From: Arcuatula senhousia
Lineage: Eukaryota; Mollusca; Bivalvia; Mytilida; Mytilidae
Direction of reading: 5' to 3'
Assembly: GCA_963971305.1 (NCBI GenBank)
Contig: OZ020303.1
Location: 64,356,867 to 64,420,866, forward strand
DNA length: 64,000 nt
Shown: one piece after another, positions 49,801-61,800 of the stretch
Position numbering within the stretch: position 1 is the first letter of the stretch
Layout of the letters: each line of letters starts with the position of its first letter
Position numbers and translations under genes: made by a program
The notes under the pieces: model-generated
The model's database searches: none
Seen by the model: only the letters and a program-made list of their open reading frames with translations
What the model was told of the DNA's origin: nothing

Positions 49801-52800
49801 CAAAATTAAACAAAAAATGTTTCATTTATTTTTCTTTTGATTGGTTTTTATTTTATGAAAATCGGATAAAAGACGGCTTGGTTATATTGTTTTGAAATGT
49901 TGTGGGTTTAAATATATAGGAAATTTTCTAACTATGCGTAACATTTATTGAAGAGTGTAAATAACCTTTACTTTATTAAAAATAATATTGCATATTATCA
50001 CAGTGCAAATTCTAATACACCCGTACGAAAAAATTATATGGAATCCATATGGAATGCTTATGGAATCCATATGGACAGATTATGGACAAGGATATCCATA
50101 TGGATTTATGATTGTCCATATGGATTTAATTGTTGTCCATATGGAATAAATTATTGTCCCTATGGACAAAAATGTTGTCCATATGGACAAAAATGTTATC
50201 CATATGGACAAATAAAAAATCCAAAAGGACAAAGCTAAATCCATATGGACAATATTTTCTTTAAATCTTGCAGACATTAGTGCACTTGATGATGTCATTT
50301 CTGACATCATCAGTTTATGAGTCCATTGAATTGCAAACAGGAACACTGATAACTGTGTGATTATTGCTGGAGTTAAAGATGATTATATTGAAATGTGTTT
50401 GTTTGTTCATGTATTTATATATGTAAGTACATTAATTAATGATTTTTTTAGTTTTTCAATTTATTTCAATACCTTTCTATTGACTCAAAAGTTTAAAAGT
50501 TGACAAAACTGTACATCCTAGATAAAAGAAATAGAATGGCAAGTAAATGCCAGTTGATCTCTTTGCAAACTCTTAATCTTCAGAGCTGCAATTAAGATTT
50601 TTATGTTTTTTATTCATAATTCAATGTGTAATCATGCAGGATAAATACAATTAGCAATTGATCAATTACGGTTCTAATACTGATTTGGCAAAGCATGATT
50701 GGACAGACTTTGTAATGCACCCCCCCCCCCAAAAAAAATTGTTCAGTCATAATGCCAAAGCAACAACCCTTTTATATCTCCCCCATCATATAGTTCAGGG
50801 CATATATCAGTTGAACCAAATGCCTCATGCACTTTTCTGTTTTTTTTCTGCATGGTGGTGGCATAGACCTGTATATTATATAGATTTGCAACTTGTTAAT
50901 TGTCCACTATATGTGTGAAAATATCACTGGTTGATAAATGAGAGTTTGTTTATTTTGCTAACTACTTTTATGCCTTTCTATGGAATAAGTCGGAATAAAT
51001 TGCATCAAATAGAGAAAAGATTAAGGAATATCTGTGTGAAAATTTCATTTAATTTAATTGAGAAATAACATTTTTGTGACAATTTAAAGTGAAAACTTTA
51101 TGAAAATTTGGTAAAATATTCTATTTTCATGAAAATAAGGGTAGTATGGGCTCTTTTGAAACTCCTCTAAAGTGTTAAAGGTTATAAAGGTTATTTTAAC
51201 ACATAAAAATCTCAAAACATTTATGGATGGCTGTAAAAAAGAATCATGTTAAAACCTTTAACAGTTTTTGAGATATCACAGTGTGAAGTTGTACTTTTCA
51301 AATTGTTTATTTTGTACGAAATCTCGTTTATTTGCATGAGATATTGTGAGATTTCACCAATTTGCAAATCTATTTATTATACAGGTCTATGGTGGTGGTA
51401 ATAATGCCTTATTAAAACTTAGTTCTTTATTTTTTGCTGTTGACACATAGGTTGGAAAAGATAATACAAATTTAAGAAACTTCTTTTCTTAAGGAAGTTT
51501 GAAATAAATCTTGCATGTAGATCAACAGCATCTCCATTAAGAACCTTCAATTATGCCTGATTGAATCCCATGTCTAATCCTTATGGATTTCTTACTATAA
51601 AATCCATATGGACTGTAAAACAATCCATATGGAATCCATAACCTTTTTATATGGAATCCATAACCTTTTTATATGGAATCCATAACCTTTTTATATGGAA
51701 TCCATAACCCTTTTATATGGAATCAATAATCTTTTCATATGGAATCCATAACCCATTTATATGGAATCCATATGATTTATGCAAATGAGTTCATAAGAAC
51801 TTATGGACTAATTTAAATATTTCGGCCGAAATTCCATACGGAATCCATAACCATTCCATATGGATCCATAAGCATTCCATATGGATTGTTCAATAGAAAT
51901 TGTTTAAAATCCATATGGAATCCATAACCAATCCATATGGAGCTTTTCGTACGGGCAGTGCTTTGGAAATTTTTAAAAGAGAACATAAAGTGAGTGCATT
52001 TGTCGACAAAGTTGTTGAAATAGTCTAATAAAGGTAAAAACAGAACTACTAAACTGGGATGATCAATCACATTTATTTAGGAATAAAAGACAAAACAAGG
52101 CAAATTCATACCAGAAAAATCGAAGATCGCAATGGTCGTGACTTTGTATAGACATTTCAAAAGAAATGGTGGATAAAAGCAGGTTAAATGGCACCAAAAC
52201 CCCCTCTTCTGATACAAGAGGCTTAGCTGCTCACCCTTTCAGGAGCTGAATGACTTTTCGCGAGTTCTCATTTATAGTGTGGTTTGTGTTTGTGGTGTCA
52301 ATGTCTTTTGTAAATCCTTTTCTGTTGTAGTTGTTTTTTTTTATTAAAGAATGAGTTTTGCTGACTCTGTGAAACATTTGAATATTTCTTTAATATCTTT
52401 ATGATCACATTCCTTGGATAAATATTTAAGGTTTTGTCAGTTCGAACGACTTACGTAAACTATACTGTTCTATATTCTTTTTTTAATTTTAGACACCAAA
52501 TGTTTCTAGTTTCCATCCTAACAAGTCTATACAATCTGGTGGTAGACTTGTAACAATATCTGGTAAGAACATAGGATTTGAAGGCCCCGACAGATATGAA
52601 ATCATGTTTTGTGATCAGTCTGATTGCGTACAGTGCAGGTAAGGTTGTATATATGGCAAGGTGTATGTCATGTGATACACCCTTCTAAATACTTATTTGT
52701 ATTTGAAAAAAATGTGTTTTTCTTTTAACCTTTTTGAAAGATCTTTAATTCTTAAAAAAATTTACTTGAGAATACATTTGTTACATTAGAATAGTTTAAA

Positions 52801-55800
52801 GAAGCAAAGAGGCACCAATGGGGCATTCGAGTGTCAAAATTCCGAAAGGCCAACGACGAAACCGGTAAACACGAGCAAAAACAGCAACACAATCTCAATT
52901 CGTAACAAAAGTGCTAATTTGACTAAACGCCAGGTGTGTCTATGCCATCACTATGCGTCAGTCGTCCGTCGTCGTCGTCGTCCGTTAACAATTTCATAAA
53001 TATTTTCCTCTGCAACCACTGTTCCAATTAAACTGAAATTGGCAGGAATGAAATATCACTTGTTGGCAACAAACGGTTCTCATTTTTAAATGATTGGGTA
53101 AAAACGTTGTCAATGTTACTAAAAGTAGAACAAACAGTAAAATCACTTAAAATAGCAATTATAACAGATACAAAAATGAAAAGCTCTTCAAATCCCTCAT
53201 TTGGTCGAAGTTGTCAGATGAGGATCTTTAAAGGTGAAAAAAATGCGTTTTTTCATGTTTTGGTCCTATACAATGGTAACTATTGAAGATGGAGAAAAGT
53301 GTCTACATGCTTCATTCTTCAGGTCATTAGGCTCTACAAAAGTTTACGTTTGGTCGAAGTTGTATTAAAGATGAATAGTCCTTTTAAAGGTCAAAAATTG
53401 CATTTATCATGTTATTGCTCCATAGAATGAAACTGTTGAAGAGAGAGAAAAGCTTTTGCTTGCCTTAACCTTACACTCTTTGATTTTTTTTCAAAAAAAT
53501 GTCCATTTGGTCGAACTTGTCAGATGACTCCTGATAAGAGTGGCATTTTAAAGGTAAAAACACGCTTTTCATGTTTATGGCCCATGGAATGAAAACTATT
53601 GCAGATACATTGTACTATTTAGAGAAATGCTGTTGCTGGCTTATCAGCATATTAAACTCTACAAACGACTCCATTTGGACAAAGTTGTCAGATGATCCCG
53701 TGTATGGGTAGTGTAATAAAAGATTCCTCTATAATCTAAATACCATTTGAGCGATTTTGGCTCATGGGAGCCTCTTGGAGTATTAAAAGTCAAGTCGATC
53801 ATAGCTTTTTCTCTCATGCTGTTTTGCATATATAAATGTATGTTCAGTCAACAACATTCTTTAATTTAATGAACAAAAATATATGAAGTTATCATTTGAG
53901 TCATATGCTGTTTCGTTTTTAAACACATAAATGATCGATTGTAGTAGGATGGAGATTAAGGGACTTATGCCCTTAGACTTTATTAGTGTTCAAGCATGAA
54001 CAGATAATTCTAAACTTTACAGATATTACCATTTTACATGCATGTTAGACAAATCATAAAAAAGAAGCTTACAGGTCCGTATGCAGATTTTCTTAGAGGG
54101 GTGCGTTCTCATTATAGAAAATCATGAAACGTGATCAATTGCAATAGGTTTACGCGACACAGCTCACATAGCAAGCGGGAATTTATAGAACCACAATGGA
54201 AAAAAACATTTTTTATGTCAATACACCATAGGAAATTTAGAGGGGCACCTGGGGTTGTTGCAACAAATTTGACTAGAAAAATCGGAGGAATTTAAAGTAT
54301 TTTTTCAAATAGGGGTTGCAAATGCAATCCCCGGGCCTTAATCTAATTCTTTCTAAGATGCAGGTTCAACATGACAGAGCTTGCTTCCACCAACTTTTAT
54401 ATAATTTGTTCAGAAATGTCAGTAAAATGCCAGCGTTTTCATTTCTACCCAGTTTTGATGTGCTTTATTTGCCTGTTTTGTTTGACATTTTGCACATAGG
54501 TCCTCGTTGTGGTAATATGTCTACTTCTAATTAATAAAAATGATTTCGTTAAAGAAACACCAGTGTTCTTGATAACAACAACATCAGTTGTCGTACAGAC
54601 AAAGTCAACACGCCAAGAAACATGACGAGACTAAAAATAACAGTTGACAGGCGGTCAACACTGGTGATAGAAGATCCCTTTTTCTATGTTATGGATCCCT
54701 CTGAAATTGTTCTTTCTAATAAAACGGCATCAGTTCAACAAAGGTATGATAGAAGTATCATAATTTTGAAATTCAATGTAAACACTTTCCAAACAAATTC
54801 TTATCTATATATATATATCTTTGTTTTTTCCAAAAGACGTATAAAACTTAAAGTGGGTATCCAAAACTTTAGCAACATTTAATTGAGACATTAATTTTCT
54901 TCAAATAACTTTATCTTGGAAGGTATGAACACACAATTTAAATATTTTCTATTCGATTACTAAGAAACTTATAATTTCAAATGTCACTTCAACTAATTTA
55001 TGAGAGCTTAATCCCTTAGGTGTTCTCTATCCCTAAGTATATTGTAAATTTTGTACAATCTAAATTCCGTAGATATTTTTCAATGAAAAAAAACTACCTT
55101 TTCATTTTTGCTCGCTGGATCTAAAATAAAATATGAATGTCATTGGAAATATTGCAGTAAAATACAAAGAGGCAAAGAGGCACCATCGAGTGTCAAAAGT
55201 CCGAAATGCAACGACGAAACCGGTAAACACGAATAAAAGCAGCACAAAAAACCCCACAAAACACAAAATCAGCCGAACGGAAATCAACAACACGAACTCA
55301 AGTCGTAACAAGAGTGAACTCAGGTGCTCCGGAGAGTAAGCGGTTCCTGCCTGCTATAGCACACCCGTTATGTTTACGTACATTGTAGTGGTGGAGCAAA
55401 AATAAAAGTAGATGGCCAAGGATTTTCGAATGTTGGAGAGGTCACAATTGATCGTGTGGTAAGTACTTAAATAATAAAAATGACATTATTCTTGGAAATA
55501 ATGCTAGCTATATTTTTCTTCCTACCTTATAAAGCAAACTAACATATTTATTAGCAGTTCTTATCAGAAGATCTACTTAATTTACTTTTGTTGTTTTAAA
55601 TATCTAAAAACAATTATTTAGAAAACAGATACATGAACAAAATATGTTTTCGAATAAAACAAACTGAAGAAACATCGTTACAGTAGCTTAAATCGTGTAA
55701 AAGGCAAATCGCCTATAGTTGACTATCAAGAGACGTGCATGCTATTTTCATCTTTTTGTAGGAAAAACCTTGTGACATAACCTCAGATACTCTTGTTGAA

Positions 55801-58800
55801 TGTGAAACGCCACCATTTTCTGGAAATCAATCAATAACGGACAAAGTAACAGAAAAAGTAAATGTTTATTTTGATGACCTCGCTGTTGAGGTTACCGTTG
55901 AGTATACCGGAGATCCATCGTTTCAACACTTCTCATCAATAATAGAATACGATAAAGAATCGGCTATTGAAATCAAGGTAAATATCTTTTACATATATGT
56001 CAATTTTGTTAGATACTTGTATATAACTTTTTTTTATTTATATGTGAATTAGGCAGTTGTTTTGGTCTTATTGGATTTATGATGAAAATGATTATCAAGT
56101 ACGGTCAACATAATCTAATTGACGCCTTGGTTTAAACTCGCATACTATGGCAGTACTTAAATGCAGTGAATTTGAATATATTGAATGAATCATGTTACTT
56201 TTGTTGCAAATAGCATCAGAATTTTTGTCAGATAGGAGACAAGTAAACCACATGGTAACCATTTTTAAAATTTTTAGCCTAATAAAACCATATAAAACTT
56301 TTCATACTTAATTTTTGTCTTTTGTTGGTATAGTATTAACTATTCTTTGAAGGGTCACAACTTGCTTCAAGGTGCCCGCCAAGAAGATTATACAATTCTA
56401 ATAGGCTTAGATGGTTCTTGTTATATACAAAATATAACTGATGAAGCAATAACATGCTACCCTCCAAAGAACGTTCCACGCACAAGATATGAAGACGAAA
56501 ATAAGGTTGATGTTACTGTAAGTAGACAAAACCTCATCATTATAACTCATTTGAAACACAAAGTTATGTTGCTCTTCGGTTGCTGTCTTCACTCAAGAAA
56601 TTTTACAGTACACATCATGCCTCCATAGACAAATATGGGATTTCTATCACTCAGATGAGTGCAGATGTTGGTTTGTCATAAGGGCTTTGTTTTGTCTCCT
56701 TTTACCGGATTCGACACAGTGAATTGGAAATTGGCAGTGCGAAGGGTGTGTCATTGTAGGCAGGAGCCGTTTACTCTTCCGGAGCACCCGAGTTCACCCT
56801 TGTAACGACTAGTGTTCGCGGTGTTAATTGATATTCATCAGGGTTTTATATGTTGATGTTGTCTGTTTCTTCGTCCTGTCCTTGCTTGTGTTTACTGTTT
56901 TTGTCTCTGCCCTTTCGGACTTTGACATTTGGATGCTTCATTCATACCTCTACTTCTATGGAACTTAAAGCAAACTGTATTGTTTACTAAGGTACAGATT
57001 GTACATGCTTTTGAATTCAAAATTACAGTTTTTACAGCATTTTTACTGTAACATTTTAATATATATTACAAAATTTGACCCTCGCTATATTATTTTTTTC
57101 CACAAATAAAACTAAATTAATTTAAGATAAAAAGTGCAAAAAAATGTAAAAAAGATATTTGATAAAAACAGCTTCTTTTTTACAAATACAAATGACAACA
57201 AAGTTCCAGACAATAAATTTTGCTACGCCTGACGCGCGTTTCGTCTATTCAAGACTCATCAGAGGCGCTCTACCAAAAATATTGAAAATGCAAAACACTG
57301 TATGAATATGAAGAGCATAGAACAGTATAACCAAAAATACCAAACTGGGGAACAAATCTAAACCTCTTAACGAATGTTTGTATATTTTTTTTATTTGATT
57401 TGAACATATTTTATTCATGGAAATAAACATGAAAAGGATTGGAAAGCAGGACTAAGCCTATATATTTCCTTTCCTTAAATATATATTTTTTAATATTGGT
57501 CATTTATCCTTTTGTATATTTTTTAATATTGGTCATTAACTGCTTTTCATTATAGGTAAAAGTTGGCAAAATAAAAGAACATGTTGGGTATTTAAAATAT
57601 GAAGTTGAAGTTCCAGTCACAATCATTGTCATAGTAGCTCTTGCAGTTTCTCTTGCCATTGCTGTTGTAACAGGTGTTGGTGCCACTCTAACAATGAAAC
57701 GGAAACGGAGATATGCATTGAAAGAATTTAAATTAGAGCTGCAGAATCGTGAAGAAATTATAAAGCAAAGAAGTAGAGAAGGTGACTTAGCAATAATATT
57801 ACATGGACTCGTTAGTTTGTTGTTAACGTAAAAAATGCAGAGAGGTTAGAATGGGAATTAACAAATGAATTGACGTTACTACAATTATTTTTGAAGATTA
57901 GAATGTTCTAGTAACTTAATCTGCTACCTAAAATTGCTACAATTATTTTTGAAGATTAACTTATTCGAGAATCTAAATTTACTACTTAAAGTTCATATTA
58001 CTATTTAGTTTAACAAATGTATAATTTGGGTTATTTAAGTAATATTGAACCCCACCTATGACATCTTCGCTAGCCAAGGGTTACGATCCGCTATCTCTCA
58101 TCTTCACCCTTGGCAGATCTAGAAGGTTTTTGTAATCTCAACATTTTAATTATCTCCCTTGAAGCAATATCTATTCCAAGTTAAAAAAAAATATTTTCAT
58201 CCAGATAGTTGCAAAAATAGGAGATATTTCATTTCTTTAACAACAAACATTTATCTAAAGATAAAATAAACGTAATTTTGGTAAGATTTTATCAAAAATG
58301 GTAATATTATTTGCAAAAATAATAATTGTTTATCACCTATGTAAACCCACATGATTGTTAACAGATTTTTTAAAAATGGAAATGAAGCAATTTGATTGGA
58401 TGCAGCCAACTTTCACTGCATCCAATCAGATGAGAGAATGTATGACCACAAAAATCCTTCTAGATCTGCCAAGGGTGAAGATGAGAGATAGCGGATCGTA
58501 ACCCTTGGCTAGCGAAGATGCACCTATGACTACATATTATGAGTTTGATAATAGAGAGACTTCTATTTTTAAGTAGATGGTCTGGTCATTTGTTAAACTA
58601 AATTTATGAGTATACCAAGATATACATATCTATAATAAGAATAAATAAAGTATGTTGCACTGTGGCTTGTGTATAAATAAAATAGATAAATAAATGGATG
58701 GTGAAGCCACATTTAAAAGGTAAAAACTAAATAAGAAATATAAAGAAATAAAACCTTTAAAACAAATAAAACAAGAATGCCCAAATTTTCGGACATAAAG

Positions 58801-61800
58801 TCCTTCTTCAGGGGCTAAAAAGAAAAAAGATGTTCACACATCGACTGACGAGGACAGAATGACATAAAATTGACTCGAAGAACATCATGTGGTATTTTGA
58901 TCCTGAACTTGATAACTAATTTATAAATATTAAGAAAAGGTCTGTCTTTTTACATTCATACCAAAGGGTTGAAAAGTGCCTATAATAAGAATAGTTTTTT
59001 GTTTTTCCGATGACTTAGTTTGAATCATATGAACTGTCAGGACTATTGCAATTTTTCCGGTGTTTGTCTTGTGTCTTGGACATTTAAGATAGATGTAGAT
59101 CATCCAGTTTTGATAGTTATGTTATAACCTTAAGTTATTTTTTTTTTCATATCAGAGTTTGCAGATACACAGATTACGTTAAAAGATATTAAATCTGATT
59201 TGGTAACATCAAGAGTGCCATACTGGGATTTTCAAATGTATATATTACTCCAACTGTTTCCAAATCAAGATCCCATGACCAACCCAATTTGCATATACTC
59301 AGAGGTATACATATTATATTACTATTTAATTCATAACCTAACCTTGTTACTAAAGTGTGAATAAAAAAAATAATATACGAATAAAAGAAAAATTTTCTGA
59401 TGTTTTTTTTCTTTATAATGTCCTGAAAGAAATAAGAAGCCTACTAGAGATTGATTTATCTAAGCGGGATGTATTGTATTCAAAAGGTTAAAAGACATTT
59501 TCATTTGTGTAGTTAGCCATTGGTATTAGACACAGAGAGTTTGTGTATTTTGATTACTGTATCTATATAACTGACCTCTTACATATGAGTATTCCCTTCA
59601 TTTAAAGTCTTCTTTCATATAAAATTATTATGATTTTATGTTGTAGAGAGCATGACAACTAAATATTCATCATTTTTCCACAGATGACTGATGATGCCAA
59701 AAGTAAACACAAAAGCGCTTTTGAGAAATTGGACCTTCTTCTTCAGAACAAACTATTCTTAAAGTCATTAATACAAACGTTAGATCGACCGAATAAGTTA
59801 ACAGTCCAAGAAAAGTAAGTGAAAGCTTCAGTAAAATTGAAGTAGTTGCGTTTAAAGGTAAGTTATAAGTACTTAATTAAGTTTATATTATTTTTTTGTA
59901 AAGAATTTTCTAAAATGTCTCCTATTTTCATGTTTTTTTTTGTCTAAACTTTAAGTTCCGAAAACACTACCGGAGTGTTGTTCGCAGTTTTCAATTTATA
60001 TAGATTTTAGCCAAGGTCAATTTTATCTCCCTGTTTCAAAATCATTCTTGGCCTTTTTATTTTCTGACTCAACTCACTAAGACAAAAATTAAACTTTTCA
60101 TTCCTTATCGAAAGTGACGTTACCTTTGGTGGGGTAATGTCTAGGTCTTTCTGTTCCGACGTGTATCGCTATGAGTTGACCAAAATGACAAAATATTCAA
60201 ATTGTTGATTGTTGTCACCAAGAGCAAAAGCAACAAAAACCCGGCTATTACAAAATAGAAAGGAATGTATAAGTGACGTCTAAAAGTTAAAAGTTAAATA
60301 CAAATATATAAAACAGTCATTCCACTAAAAATAGGAAAGGGTCTTGTTATTGTATTGCCTGTGATTATTCCTCGAAGTTCGTCTGTTTCAGACATTTTTT
60401 TGGTCTTCCTTGAGATAAAAATCGATTGATTTTCAATTGAGTCCCATCAAAGCATGGTTAAAACTTATTGTATGCATGGTTAGTAATTTTTAATTAAATT
60501 TATACCCAAATAAAACATTTTATTATGCTTTCAGAGCCCAGTTCGGATCAGTCTTATCAGTATCATTACTTGGTAATATGAGACTGTTTTTCGAGTAAGT
60601 TTATCCTTATGTTAGATTTATTATTTAGTAAGATTCAAATTCTCCGGCGTGTCTTGGCTTTGTTTTGTCTTCTTTCTTGGATATGAGATTGATCATCACG
60701 TTTGGTAGCTTTGTGTACGGGATGATATGATGTTGGGTAGAATGTATTGATAATCATCGTATTATGTATTTATTAAAAGAACATTTGTCGAAAAACATCA
60801 TAGATCTGAATGAACTGTATGTATCGCTATTATGAATATGAAATAATAGGTAAAAAGGCAAGAGAGATAGATTTGTTCAACGTAAATATCTAGAAATAAA
60901 CCCAATGAGTGCTTGCCAGGACAATCTAATTTAAGAGAGTGAACATACCAATATGTTTTCTAATTCTATCATAAAACTAAATTTTATCAAAATTTTATGT
61001 CATAGTTTAGTACATTGCCTTCTCCTTGAAAAAGTTCAGTCAGCGACGAAAAAGCAACAGAAGGGATTATTCAGAAGGTTTGTTAATTAAAAGCATCTAA
61101 AGTTTTCTTTACATAACTCCACTCCTAGGAAAACGTGAATCGATCCAGATAATTTTTACTTAACTCCGCAAAAGATTTTTCTTATAATCAACTGCATTAG
61201 CTTTATACTTATCAAAGCAAATTGAATGAAATAACGTTTCTTTAAGGCTGTGCTTGTTCAAAATAAAAATAGTATGTTCGACAAATTATTGAATTGTCAA
61301 ACTCATGGAACTTTAACATTTCCCCATTGACACCAATTGTAAATAAATTATTGACACGGAGATCCACTACGGCTTTCCATACAACATAGGATTAGGGTTA
61401 TGAAAAATCCTTAATATGTTAGTAAAAATCTTAGAGTTTGGTAATGTCATCTTTTCCGGATTTGACCTACATTAAATCTATCTTTGGCAACGTACGTGAC
61501 GTGACGGGTGTGCTATAGCAAGCAGGAATTGCTTACTCTTCTGGAGCACCTGAGTTCACTCTCGTTTCGACTTGAGTTCACGTTGCTGATTTCTGTTCGG
61601 TTTACTTTGTGTATTTTATGTTTTGTGTTACCTCGTGCTGTTCTTTTTCGTGTTGACTGGTTTCCCTTTCGGACTTTTGACACTAGAATGCGCCATTGGT
61701 GCCTCTTTGCTTCATGTTTTTTCATAAATACATTAAGAGGACAAATAAAGTTTAGTAGGACCTAGATCGGTAGAAGCAGAGGTACCAATGGGGTATCCGA

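Larger units (their letters stand above)
50020..51955. mobile_element. Fold-back-like element with CCCGTACGAAAA ends (1.9 kb)
   Basis: The ends CCCGTACGAAAA and TTTTCGTACGGG are exact inverses. Just inside each end is an array of self-complementary tccatatgga units: left 50036-50240, right 51590-51935. The interior is AT-rich and contains a nested element at 50862-51391. Frames rich in CPYGQ are array artefacts. It is related to 48598-49719 by its ends. Confidence 0.65.

Noticed and set aside
49948..50238. CPYGQ-rich 96-residue frame
   Set aside because: It is the translation of the tccatatgga array at the arm of a fold-back element.
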